This document shows, in pieces, positions 29,731 to 40,319 of a stretch of DNA of 64,000 nucleotides. This DNA is from Antennarius striatus (Eukaryota; Chordata; Actinopteri; Lophiiformes; Antennariidae), in NCBI RefSeq assembly GCF_040054535.1, contig NC_090779.1, positions 21,004,501 through 21,068,500 on the forward strand, read 5' to 3'. Every line of letters starts with the position of its first letter. Position 1 is the first letter of the stretch. Made by a program: the position numbers and the translations under genes. Below the pieces are notes generated by a model. It was not told the DNA's origin, made no database searches, and was given only the letters and a program-made list of their open reading frames with translations.

Positions 29731-31712
29731 CTAGTCTGCAAAAGTATAGAAAAGACACGATCAGTGCCCAGATATTGAAAAGATATTCATTTTTTTTAAT
29801 TTTTCAATGTCAAGCAAGTATTTGAAAAGCTCCTCCATACACTACAAAATAATCAAAATGAGAAACCCTGTGGAAAAAAAAAAAAAAAAAGGGAATAATA
29901 ATAAAATGTTTTGATAGCGGATACAGAAACAGATCAATCTGTTGTTACATGAAACATGGGAGAGCTCAAACACGACCATGACGGCGAGACGCAGTTGGTT
30001 TACTGTGACGACCTCATGCTGGTCGCAGCATCCCGGTTCAGTCAGAGACACAGCCACACAAGTCATTCAAGTTCATACGGCTGTGTACTGTTTGTTTGTT
30101 CTTATACATCCTTTCATTATCCAGGAAATACCCCATGACATACAGGATCTCATCTTCCAGAGATTTCTGATCCCGGTTAAGAATGAGAGAATAAATGTTT
30201 TCCTGTACTTTACTTTGGTTAAAACACGTTTCATTTATCTTCACAGCTATAATCAATGGGGAATTTTCTCATTAAGATTCAAAAAGAAAAAGTTAAATGA
30301 AACCAGAAAATGCTGCAGGCGAGCATGTGGTTTTAGGAGATGGTGGTTTAGCCACTGGGGATTACTTCTCTCTGCGCCCTGAGCTGTTTGACATCCAGAT
30401 GCTAATCGGAGGAACAATGTTTGCTTAGCCTGCCGTTTAACACGCCGGTGTCTTCCTTAATTTAGAAAGAGATGCTCGTTTCCATGGATACGGGGATGCT
30501 TTTACCTTTTCTTGTGGACTTGGCCTGACTGGCAGCCACGGTAGTGAGGTCTGCTGGTAGACCCACGTAGACGCCACCATAGTTCCTGAGAGGAGAGGAG
30601 GACAGTGTGTGGCAATCCAAATGACTGGATTGTTTGTTTGTTTGTTTGTTTGTTTGTTTGTTTTTGCGCTATGGACCACTAGCTATGCAAGATTCATAAA
30701 TTTCCATCCCTTCCTGAAAGTACTTAACTGGATAAAAGGGTGGGCTATCCGTCAAAATTAACCCCACTATTTTACAGCAGCTGGGAATAATAATGTTTGT
30801 TTTTTTCCTTAAATTCACAGGACCAAGATAATCCAGAATCCAAGAGACGCAGAAAACTAGTTGGTTAGAGATAAGTTGCACAATACCTTCTTTTCTCATC
30901 TTCTACCGAAGGATCTTCTGTCCTGATTGAGAGAAACAGAGTTCAGATCAGCTCTTAGGAGGACAGACGTTTAAACAAAGTCATTTGAAACCCTGGTAGG
31001 TAGAACATTTTACTGCGCTGGAGGAATAATTCCCTTTGGAGGGGGTTCAGATTGCCCCGTTTTGTGTCATGAAATTGAACAATGCGAATGATAAAACAAC
31101 ATCCATCGCACTCATTTCTTTTGTCGTTGCTGGATTGTTCCTGATGGTTAAGAACAAGCTGCACTCCCTGGTTCACCGTGTGATTCCTCTCCAGCTCTGT
31201 CAACCACGTCTCATTCCATTCATCTTGTTTTTAACACACTGACAACTTCTACTTGTGTGTATGTGCAACCCATTATATACAAAGCCTGTTCAACGCTGCT
31301 ATAATTCTACGTCACTGTTGGGTATGAAAAATAAGACAACAGAATGGGTAGCGATTAGTGATCGTTGGTCTTTCTCTCCGACAGCAGCTGAGCGAACGCG
31401 CCGAGCCGATGATCCAGGAGAGCTGGACAGGAAAGTGACATTTTCAATCCCAGGCAACGGCTGCATGTTGGGCAAGATCCTGAACTCTTAACTGCTTCCT
31501 GTATCAATTTGTGGTTGAGTGTGTCAGTGAATGGCTGAGATAGAAACCTAGGGGGGGTAGTGTAGAAACCCATGAATGCAATGATGCAAGTCTGTTTAAC
31601 AACTAACATAACAGGACTTTAGCATATAAGTGAGGAAGTCATGGAAAGTGAGGTGAAGAAGAGGTTTTAAAGGTTGTGTTGGGGTTGTGTGTGTGCAGGT
31701 GTGTGCATGTAT

Positions 31713-31746
<34 letters not shown>

Positions 31747-31761
31747 CTGTGTGTGTGCATG

Positions 31762-31798
<37 letters not shown>

Positions 31799-31919
31799 AT
31801 AATGATATTTTGCTGTGTAGTGCAGTCCTAGGAAGCCATGATTAGCTTTGATGAGTCAGTGGCGTGCTGCTGTCAGCTCTCACGGGTATGGTGCTGGCGG
31901 CTTAGATGGGTATCAAGAA

Positions 31920-31992
<73 letters not shown>

Positions 31993-34962
31993 CATACACA
32001 TGCATAGTGATTCCAGGAAGTGCTTTGGAAAACTGTCCCCTCCCTAATCTTTGATAAATGGCGGTAAAGGACAACCTGTCCTCTGTGTGACACTTCACAG
32101 GAAACACGATGAATCTGAATCGACAGGTTTTTTTTTCTTCTAAAGCCGTGAGAAACCATTTCTGAGCAAAAAAAAAAAAAAAGAGAAAGACTTGAGAGGA
32201 CTCAGTGGGGTACGGGCTTCGTGTTCAGATGCTTGTTTTTCTGTCACTCTCTTTTGTCGGTGTTTTTCCAATATGTTCTCAACTATGAGTCGTATCTGAG
32301 CGTTCAGGCCACAAGGTCAGGTTGGAAATAATAAATACAAAACATCAGGAGGAGTTTCACGATACAGCCTGCTGGCAAACATCTGACATTAGAATATATT
32401 ACGACTTTAGTTGTTAATGGATATCAGATAACGTTTTGGTCGCAACTTTTGGTCATACAATGGACTGTCCTGTGTTTATTAAATATTATTATGTTACTCT
32501 TTTTTGCAAGTACTGTAATTAAAATGTGCTTTACTGCAAAATTGATTTTAGAATAAAGTTTATCATGTGCTATACAGATGTGTTGTTCCACATGAACGCT
32601 GTGTGGTTTAAAGGGTTATGTTTGACACTTAGAAAATGAGTGATGTACTTACACATCTTTGGAGATTTCGGTCGGCCCTGGAAATAAATTTAAAAAAAAC
32701 ACAGAAAAAGACAAAATTGAATTTATCTTTATTGATAGTGACAGGCTGATTCATGCGTGCTGACAATCAATGGTCGAGACACTTTAAGTGACATCATTCA
32801 GCTCTCATAGGATGTTAAGACACACCTTTATAGATGCAGACATTTAACAACAACCACTAAAATGCAGTTTAACACACCTATTTATTTTATTATTTTACAG
32901 CTGTATCCTGCTGGTTTGCACCCACTTTTTCTTTGTCAATTACTTTAATGGCTAACCCTTGAGGCGATACAGGTAACTCTCCTGTAATTGCTCAGCGAGA
33001 CCAGAGTGAAGGAGCGGACCTTCTTCTGGTAACCTTGATCAGCCATCCGTGAGACCGGCTCTGGAATTTCCGTGAGCCTCTTTCACAAGATGAAGAAGCA
33101 TTAAGGCTGAATTTAAATAAACCAAAGCATAACCTTTTGTATTTTGTCCATTTTTATGTACCTAAAGTCACGGAATTCACAAAACACATTGGAATCTAAT
33201 GAAATAGTAGTGCATGTTTATAATTCATATATATGTGCAGTTTATAGACACACCACCTGCAAAAGATAATAAATGGATGCACATCTGTTCAGTGATTTTT
33301 TATGAATTTGAATGGAAATAATAATTTCAAATGTATTTATGCAGCATTTAATAGCTGCAACTACATGCTCTAACTCCTAACTCAATTAAAATGTGCAAAA
33401 TTTAAAAAGAAAACATTTTTTTTGAACGCAATTTGTTGTATCGTTCTTAGATTTTCAATCTGGTTTTCATCAGAAGGATAACAACGCTAAGAAAAATGAA
33501 ACAAATAAAACATTAATTCTGATTGACTTAATGACATAGTAGGCTTTACTGAACCAAAATCAGACCACACAGTTTCATTTGAATTAAAATGAGATCACTT
33601 ATCTGAAGGATAAGCTGACTTCCTGCTTAGACCTAGAATATCACGCAGCGCTAATAGCGGGGAGAAAAGGTCTCATTTTATTTTTCCATTCCGTGTTTTA
33701 CTTCATCACAACAGAAATGTGCCTTGAAATAAGATGTGAATGTAAAAGCATTGGAGAGGCTACATCCTGGACATGTACAGTTGATTTTATCTTTATGAAA
33801 GGAGTCGGGGGCTTTCCTCACAGTAAATGTTTCAGTCTGCTGACATGACACAGAGGCCTATTCAGCCGCCTGACAAAAGCTCTTTCATGTCCACGGGTGC
33901 ACATCTGGATGCATAAAACTATGGATGAGCAACGTGACCCAGAGGTGGTCACATGAGTTTGGAACCGAAACATTCCTGAAATGATGGAAAGAGCCCTTTT
34001 TTCCTCATTCATAAGCATTTTTAGAAAAACAACTGTTGGTGTCGGCTGACGTGGACAAAAGCGCAGCCGCTGGTGTACGTCTGTCAAAATGACAGGATGT
34101 CACATGTGTTTGACTTTGACCTCTAAAGAAGGAGAAGGAAGCTGCACAGAAACACATTCACTGTCCTTCCTGTCATACTCACAACAAACTCACACATCGA
34201 CTGTACTGAAAAGCTGTTTACAGATGGTTTAACCTCCGAGTCGATCACATTTAAAGCAGAAGATAACACCAGGCTGAGAGTCCCAGCGTCTGTCTGTGGT
34301 TGTGTTAACATGCCTGGAAAACGCTGATTAGATCCACACACATTTACAGAAGCACAAATGATACCGCTCTAATGTCCACCAGCGGTGAGGTAATCCTGCA
34401 GACACTTCAATCTAATTATTACCTCAGTTTGACTGTGGAGTGGAAAAAAACCCAAAACGTATTGATCAGCCTGAATTAGCTGAAAGAGTTGTTTTTCTTT
34501 GTTTTGTTTTATTTTTGAGGATCATCCACCACAAATCAGGATTTCTGAATGAAGTAAAAATTAAAATCGCAATCAAATGCATTCCTCTCGACTTGATGAA
34601 TGAATGAACGCAGGCTATTGATACCAGCGGAGAATACACCCTCCAGGCACAACCAGCTCTCATCTCAGTCAGATGAGACAGAGAATAGGGAAATGTCAGC
34701 GGAGGTGATTTCCTCATGCAGAAAATCCATGAGCAGGAAAACACATAACAAAACAAAGAGTGACCTATGGGGGACTCCCCCCTTGTGTGAATGCAGACGT
34801 TGTAATTACACCATCTGTGTCGATATCATTACCAAAAGCAGCATGTCCCCGAGGACACCGCTCTGCCTGCTGCGTTGTAAATGTGTTTACTTCTATAGCC
34901 AAATAAACAAGTAAACAAATTGATTTCTGAGCAAAATCAAGACATAGATTGCTGTCAAATAC

Positions 34963-34997
<35 letters not shown>

Positions 34998-35072
34998 AGC
35001 ATTAAAAATGAGAAAAATAGAGCCCTCACCCCCTCCAGAGGTGCTGGTGGCCGAGGAATTGCCACAACCCAT
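29731..35072 (-). CDS. occ1: OCC1 (C12orf75-like) 62-residue protein, five coding exons
   Basis: Coding exons on the minus strand are 35072-35030, 32677-32653, 30922-30887, 30585-30506 and 29735-29731. They total 189 bases, or 62 codons plus stop. Every junction is GT-AG and the phases (1, 2, 2, 1) agree throughout. The protein starts MGCGNSSATSTSGG, has an acidic middle (VTEDPSVEDEKRR) and then NYGGVYVGLPADL, ending in TRKD. This matches, segment by segment, the 63-residue human 'overexpressed in colon carcinoma 1' protein as I know it. The N-terminus has Gly2, Cys3 and Ser6, the usual signature of N-myristoylation plus palmitoylation, which suggests membrane attachment (inference). The molecular function of the family is not known to me. 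The last coding exon contributes only two bases and the stop, so its position (acceptor TTTTGCAG before ACTAG) is the least certain part. Human OCC1 lies on chromosome 12, not beside MLKL. Confidence 0.9.
30627..30665 (+). repeat. (GTTT)n microsatellite
   Basis: About nine TTTG units, starting 42 bases from the acceptor of OCC1 exon 4 (30,585 on the minus strand) and lying inside OCC1 intron 3. Confidence 0.9.
31684..31797 (+). repeat. (TG)n microsatellite, interrupted
   Basis: TG-rich tract with several CATG and CG interruptions. It lies inside OCC1 intron 2 and is inverted relative to the CA tract at 31,920. Confidence 0.93.
31920..31989 (+). repeat. (CA)n microsatellite
   Basis: About 34 uninterrupted CA units within OCC1 intron 2, 120 bases from the TG tract of opposite orientation. 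Confidence 0.97.
34961..34998 (+). repeat. (CA)n microsatellite next to the OCC1 exon 1 donor
   Basis: A CA tract with one AA interruption. In the OCC1 transcript it reads as a UG repeat beginning about 32 bases after the 5' splice site of exon 1. Confidence 0.95.
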
Positions 35073-35310
35073 TTTGCATCGATGCAGCCACCGTCCAAAC
35101 GGCGTGAAGACTTCTCAAGGAGAAGAAGGAGGGAAAGGAGGAGGGGGAGACCCAAAAGACATTGGGACAAGGGGTTAAAGTGAGGGGAGGATTGAAAAGA
35201 GTGAAGGTCAAAAGAAGACTCCCCCGCTGTGACACGGGGATCTCCTTCCAGTCGTGCGCTTCCAGTGGGATTCTCTCCTCTCTGCAGCGCGATGGAGAGA
35301 CGAGAACGAA
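35073..35310 (-). other. occ1: OCC1 5' UTR (predicted)
   Basis: The segment between the predicted start site, about 30 bases downstream of the TATA box at 35,332-35,339, and the ATG at 35,072. It is strongly pyrimidine-rich on the minus strand. An upstream ATG (35,090-35,092 region to 35,079) gives only a short frame. The exact transcript start is inferred from the TATA position. Confidence 0.45.
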
Positions 35311-35331
35311 GTGGAAGCGTGGAGAGAGAGG

Positions 35332-35339
35332 CTTTTATA
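35332..35339 (-). promoter_or_regulatory. TATA box, predicted OCC1 promoter
   Basis: TATAAAAG on the minus strand, 260 bases upstream of the OCC1 ATG. It is the only consensus TATA box I see in the proper orientation in this interval. The assignment is by position only. Confidence 0.5.
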
Positions 35340-35871
35340 CACACATATATTCACTTGGAGGGAGAGGGGAGAGAGATGCTCTGCCCTCACATGATTTGCT
35401 CTTTTCCTCCACCCTGACACGGTTGCCCGGGAAACCAGAGGAAAAGAGGCGGAGGGTGGGGTGAGATCCAACCAATAAGAATCTTCTTTTTTCATATAAA
35501 GGAGAAAAAAAAGAAAAGAAAGAAATGCATTTAAGGGGCATCAATTTATCGCTTGTCATGTGACATCTTGTGAAAAAACCTCAAATTGTGTTTGTGTGGT
35601 GTAACGTAAAGAATATCATGTAGGATCAAACGTTTCAGCTCCAGACAAGCGATGTGAGGAAGACGCTGAAAGCCTTCTCACAAAATCACTCAGGTCACGC
35701 TTAGGTCAGGGCTGTTTAAGTGGCACAATGTGCTACATTGACAATCAGAAAAACCGTCCCCGTCTTCACCCTGCGGTGTTATCTTATGACGTGATGATGA
35801 CTGTCTCGCTGACATTTTCAGCTTTTAATGATAATTCCTCTAAACACGTAATTGCATCAATTTTCTGATTT

Positions 35872-35920
<49 letters not shown>

Positions 35921-36914
35921 GGCGAGCTAATTGAGATCTCCACATTTACAGGTAAATGAATAATTTATGAGACACAAATGTGGGACGTTTACATTTACAT
36001 CCATTAGAGACACAATGACCTGTTGTAGGCGTCCTGACGCACCCATACCTGAATTCACACCCCAGGCAGGAATTGCTTCATGAAATAATGATTATGTGAT
36101 GTCATTCAAGTTCATCACAGGAGTTAGTGATGCTGAGTGTCATTAATCCTGTTGCTTCCATGGAAATCCAGTTCTTTGTGGAATACATATTTATTCATCA
36201 AAATATAATTCTGAAAATTATAGACATTCTTCTGAAAACCATTCTTACATTCTTGATATTCATCAGACTTCAAATTCAAATAAGGCAATAATGAATATAA
36301 TAAATTAAATGCCAGAAGCTGAAATATTTTGACGTGGCGATAATTGTTTAACTCTAAAGACTTTGCATCATGAGATCATACTAATTCAGACTCCTAGCAC
36401 CATCTTGTGGATTAAAACCTGGACAACACAGCTTTATGATTTGTTACACCAAGGATTTGACTAATGGCGTTTTAAACACCATCATAAGACACACGTTTAA
36501 AAAAACGGACATTACTTAACCTATGCAGATCTAACCTTTGGGCTTTTCATGTTAGCTTCACATTTTTGCATTAGTTGTAGCCTGAGCACTGTTTGAAAGA
36601 AATAACATCATTCTCTCATCTGACTTTTTTCCAAAGAACTTCAGGCATAATATCACGCATGATAGTGAGTGAATATTGAAGAACCTTCTACACTTTGATA
36701 TGAAATATATTTTTATATTCATATGAGATATATACTATTTTTCATTAAAAAGCTTAGCCTCTGGGAGGAGGCGTCTAATTCTGTGGCTTATACACAAGAC
36801 TGCTTATGAAGGGTTACAGGCATCAAGAGACTCTATGACTGTATGCAGGCCTGAAGCAAAAAACACAAAAAATGTTCCAGAGCTTACCAGAGGATGAATG
36901 TCAAATTGATTTTG
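35340..36914. other. OCC1 upstream region, no gene
   Basis: Noncoding sequence upstream of OCC1. Contains a TG microsatellite (35,874-35,919) and otherwise AT-rich sequence. Confidence 0.55.
35874..35919 (+). repeat. (TG)n microsatellite
   Basis: About 22 TG units. Together with the CA tract at 34,961 it flanks OCC1 exon 1 in inverted orientation. Confidence 0.95.
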
Positions 36915-36920
36915 TATAAT

Positions 36921-38022
36921 CTGGGCTTGCGCTAGCTATTCGCCACTTGGCCATAGGCGAAGTAAATTCCAGATTGGCTTCAAGGTTTTTAGACTGTGTA
37001 GCCACAATGGCGTTCTTATTTTTACGGAAAAAAGGCTAAAACGTATTACTTTTTTGCTCGCTAGCAGTGCTAGGTATTTCCGCGCCGCTATTTCCTCTAG
37101 GCTATTTCCACTAGCGAGCGGCGCCAGTTAAAATAGTGCTGCTATTTCCGCATGCCGACAGAATTTAGCCGAAGTGACCCGAACGCTCCCGATCATTAAA
37201 TATGCACTCGGGTCATGACTTCCTCTCGTCTAATGAAAAACAAAAATATTATTTTTTACAAGCTGACAAGGTAACACAAGGTGAGGGCGATCGATCAAAA
37301 GAATCCAGTGTTTTATAGTAGAGTTCGTGTTAAAGTCCTCATTAATAAACAAATGGTGAATGCTGAGGGGGGGGGGGGGTGACAGACCGATCAGAAGGTA
37401 AATGAAAGATATTATCAATACATTTTTGAAGTCTTAGACTTTTGTTACCTATGACCGGCAGGAATAACCAGCGATGTGTGTAAATGTGTATTCACCTCGC
37501 TTGATATTTTTCATGCCTTTTTAAATTGAAATGAAAAATCATGTTATTGAATTAAAAAAAATAAAATAAAATAAACTGTGCTATGGCATACCAATAGTGT
37601 TGGTGGTGGTCAAAGTTAAATTGTCTTCTAGTCCAAGTAAAACTTACAAGTAGACATTGAGTAATATTTTGTATGACTGTATCTTCACATAGTGAATGGA
37701 AGTTTTCAATTGTTGAATATCAAATTCGTACCTGCATAAAGTAGGACAGAAATAAAGATAGTTCAGCTTCAACTGTTGACTTTAGTGTATTTTTGTAGGT
37801 AAACTGAACAGAAGATTTTGCCCTCAGAATGCAGGAAAACAACCCCATTTTCTAAAAAATTTCCCTCCCCCGGGACCACCTCACGTCCCCCCGCGACGAG
37901 CGTTGGTCGTCCGCGCGCTGCGCCACTGTCTTGGACCAGGCATGTGGCTTTTTGTGGCTTACTCAATTCTTTTGCACTGAGCCACAGTGGCTTAGTCATA
38001 CTAGCTCCTAGTGCAAGCCCAG
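36921..38022. mobile_element. 1.1 kb DNA transposon-like element with TIRs, no transposase
   Basis: The left end reads CTGGGCTTGCGCTAG. The right end, read on the opposite strand, is CTGGGCTTGCACTAG, giving 14 of 15 matching bases. The element is flanked on both sides by the direct repeat TATAAT (36,915-36,920 and 38,023-38,028), consistent with a target-site duplication. Subterminal sequence on both sides contains similar GCCAC-type words. The interior has a 13-base G run near 37,366-37,379 and a GC-rich block at 37,866-37,935. One minus-strand frame (37,769-37,999, 76 codons) shows no recognisable transposase motif. The structure fits a non-autonomous cut-and-paste element. The superfamily is undetermined; six matching flank bases are fewer than the eight expected for hAT. 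Confidence 0.7.
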
Positions 38023-38270
38023 TATAATATACAAATAAAAAAGTTCAACCATTCAGTTTATTTATTATTTCAGTGGGTCTACCGTGGGTGTTTCACGTGA
38101 TATCTTGATAGGTCATCAATATCAAGGCAAGGTGCTTTCAGAACTCTGCACCTTCACCCCCCTGCGGTGACTTATGCCTCTGCTTCAAGGACAAGATAGA
38201 TAAATCCTGGACGTGTCAGGGCAGAGCATGAATACCAAGCAGAGGGGGAAGGACTGCAATGTTCGAGGAG

Positions 38271-38371
38271 AAAAAGGAAGTGAGCGTTGAAGGGAGGAGC
38301 TGCCAGCCACTGAGCGGTTTCATTTTCCAACCCATAGGAAGCAGGAGGCGTTCGCTGGCAGCCACTTACAG
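38271..38371 (+). promoter_or_regulatory. candidate interferon-responsive MLKL promoter and noncoding exon 1
   Basis: An ETS/PU.1-like site AAAAAGGAAGTG lies at 38,271-38,282. A full interferon-stimulated response element, GGTTTCATTTTCC (GAAANNGAAACC on the other strand), lies at 38,316-38,328. A good splice donor, ACAG then GTAAAT, lies at 38,371/38,372. If transcription starts just after the ISRE, a short noncoding exon would splice to the MLKL acceptor at 40,313. Mammalian MLKL is interferon-inducible. A competing donor (TTGGG then GTAAGAG after 40,151) could mark another first exon. Confidence 0.4.
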
Positions 38372-40313
38372 GTAAATAATATTTTGGTCTTTGAACATCA
38401 TGACAGACAATTGCTCCGTACACAGTTTTTAACGTTCCCTACAGGTTTCATTGCTGCAAGCTGATTTTGTAAACCAGTTGTGACTCATTTCTGTACAGTT
38501 ATAGTTAAATTGTGAGGCAGTTTTTCCTTTTTTGCCAAGGACAATCGTTTCACATGCCAACCCACCCAAGGGTATGATCGGTTACCGGTTGGACCTGATG
38601 AAAACTGACACGAAGAGGTAGACATGGGTATAGGATGTCCTCCAGCACAGCAGAGGGTGATAACTCACAGTCGCCACAGGCAAATCATATACCTGAGGTT
38701 CTAAAGGTGGAATTCACCTGCTGGTTGTAAATGAATGGATATGTGGAGGGAAGGCAGAAGTATTTACCCACAAATCTAATAAGGAATATAAATGTATATA
38801 AGCCTGAGGAGCTCAGTAGGAAATCAATGCACATCAACATGCTGTGATTTTAAAAGGATTTCATTCATGGAGGTTTTACAGAGCATACAGTTTCATTCTA
38901 ATGGAGCAGTATGCTTTACATGCAGATGAATTAGTTGTTATTTGGTGCTAATTCACATCCCTCTTTTTGCATTCACTCATATCTGTTTGGTAGAATTAAT
39001 CCTTACATGGACGTAGTCTCGTGGTTTATTTTGTGTTTGACCAATTTGGAATGCTCTGTAATGACTGGGAACTACTTCCAGGAAGTGAGCCTCAGACTTT
39101 ACTGGTGATGATCTATCATTAAGGATCACTTTGCACCAGCAAGAGGTTCATATTTGTGACTTTGATTGAAATGTGTGAACAGCCCCTGGATGGACTTTAA
39201 GGATTATGACATTTTGGTGAATGTCTGCAAGATTGATTTTAATAACTTCAGGAATCCCCCTGGTATTTTTCATCATCATCAGGGAAATAAAGTGGTCCAC
39301 TTCCTTAATTTCTTTTTCTTTATCGTCATTTGAAAATAATTATTTTAATTTAAGTTTACTGAACGGTGTATTTCCCATTTCCTCTCACATATCTTCGACT
39401 CCTGTCCATTAAAGGGAAAAATACACAAGATTTCCCATGATACTGTGCTTCTTCACATCATCAGACTCTTGCTGTATATCCGTATATCTTGCCTGCATAA
39501 TTTTTATTGAAATTACCCCAGCTGCACCGTGGGATTAAATGTCATTGATAAAATGTGACTGACGGTCAGAAAGCTTTCTCTTGTTTCAACATTTTAAAAT
39601 CTTCAAAAGTTTTGACCTTCAGCATTTGGAGTAAAAGATTTTCCAAGTCCGAATATGGATCCTGCTTTACTCAATGAGGCTTTCTAATCACAGGGAAACA
39701 TCAGAATCATAATACAAACCTTTGAAGTTCTGGCATTTGGAAGCACTTGTAGACAGGTTTGTCTGGTGGAGGATCACCAACATGGTATTTTATCTGGGTT
39801 TTTTCATAGACGTGTGTAAGGATGCTTGCGTTGGCGTTACGCTACTGAATTTCCAAACTTTTGGGCGAGCTGGTGAAAAACAGGAAAAGGTCGACAGGTC
39901 TGTTCACATGTAAGTGATGAACTGTGACTCAGCAATATGTCAGCTTTAATTATGGATGGATGAATTAAGTCTTCGTTCAGCTGAAAGCCTCACTCAGCGC
40001 TATACAGGCCTCCTTGATTGGATTTGGAAAGATGCTCCCACGGGAAATTTTCTCTGCAGATAAATTAGCATAACGTCAATTCAGTTCACCTGAGAGCCGT
40101 CAGTGTGATTCATTCACAGCTCAGTTCAATACAGAGCCATTTATGTTGGGGGTAAGAGGAAGAAGAGACGAGACAGTGTGACAGACAGACTGACAGACAG
40201 ACAGGTTGGGTTAAAGTTCACATCATTTGTACCATCTGGTGATGTTAAGTAACAGCAATGCATACAACTTAACATAACCCCAGCGCTCTCAGATAACTCC
40301 TTTGTCTCTCCAG
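38372..40313 (+). other. upstream region or first intron of MLKL
   Basis: No coding sequence recognised. The interval ends with a clear pyrimidine tract and acceptor (TTTGTCTCTCCAG) at 40,301-40,313. A short ACAG repeat lies at 40,180-40,203. Confidence 0.5.
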
Positions 40314-40319
40314 CCTGTC

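Noticed and set aside
37769-37999. 76-codon minus-strand frame inside the TIR element, possible transposase remnant
   Set aside because: No zinc-finger, DDE or hAT dimerisation motif is visible; kept only as a note in the element entry.
40302-40319. Upstream TTG start for MLKL
   Set aside because: It lies within the acceptor pyrimidine tract; the ATG at 40,320 follows the splice site and has a good context.
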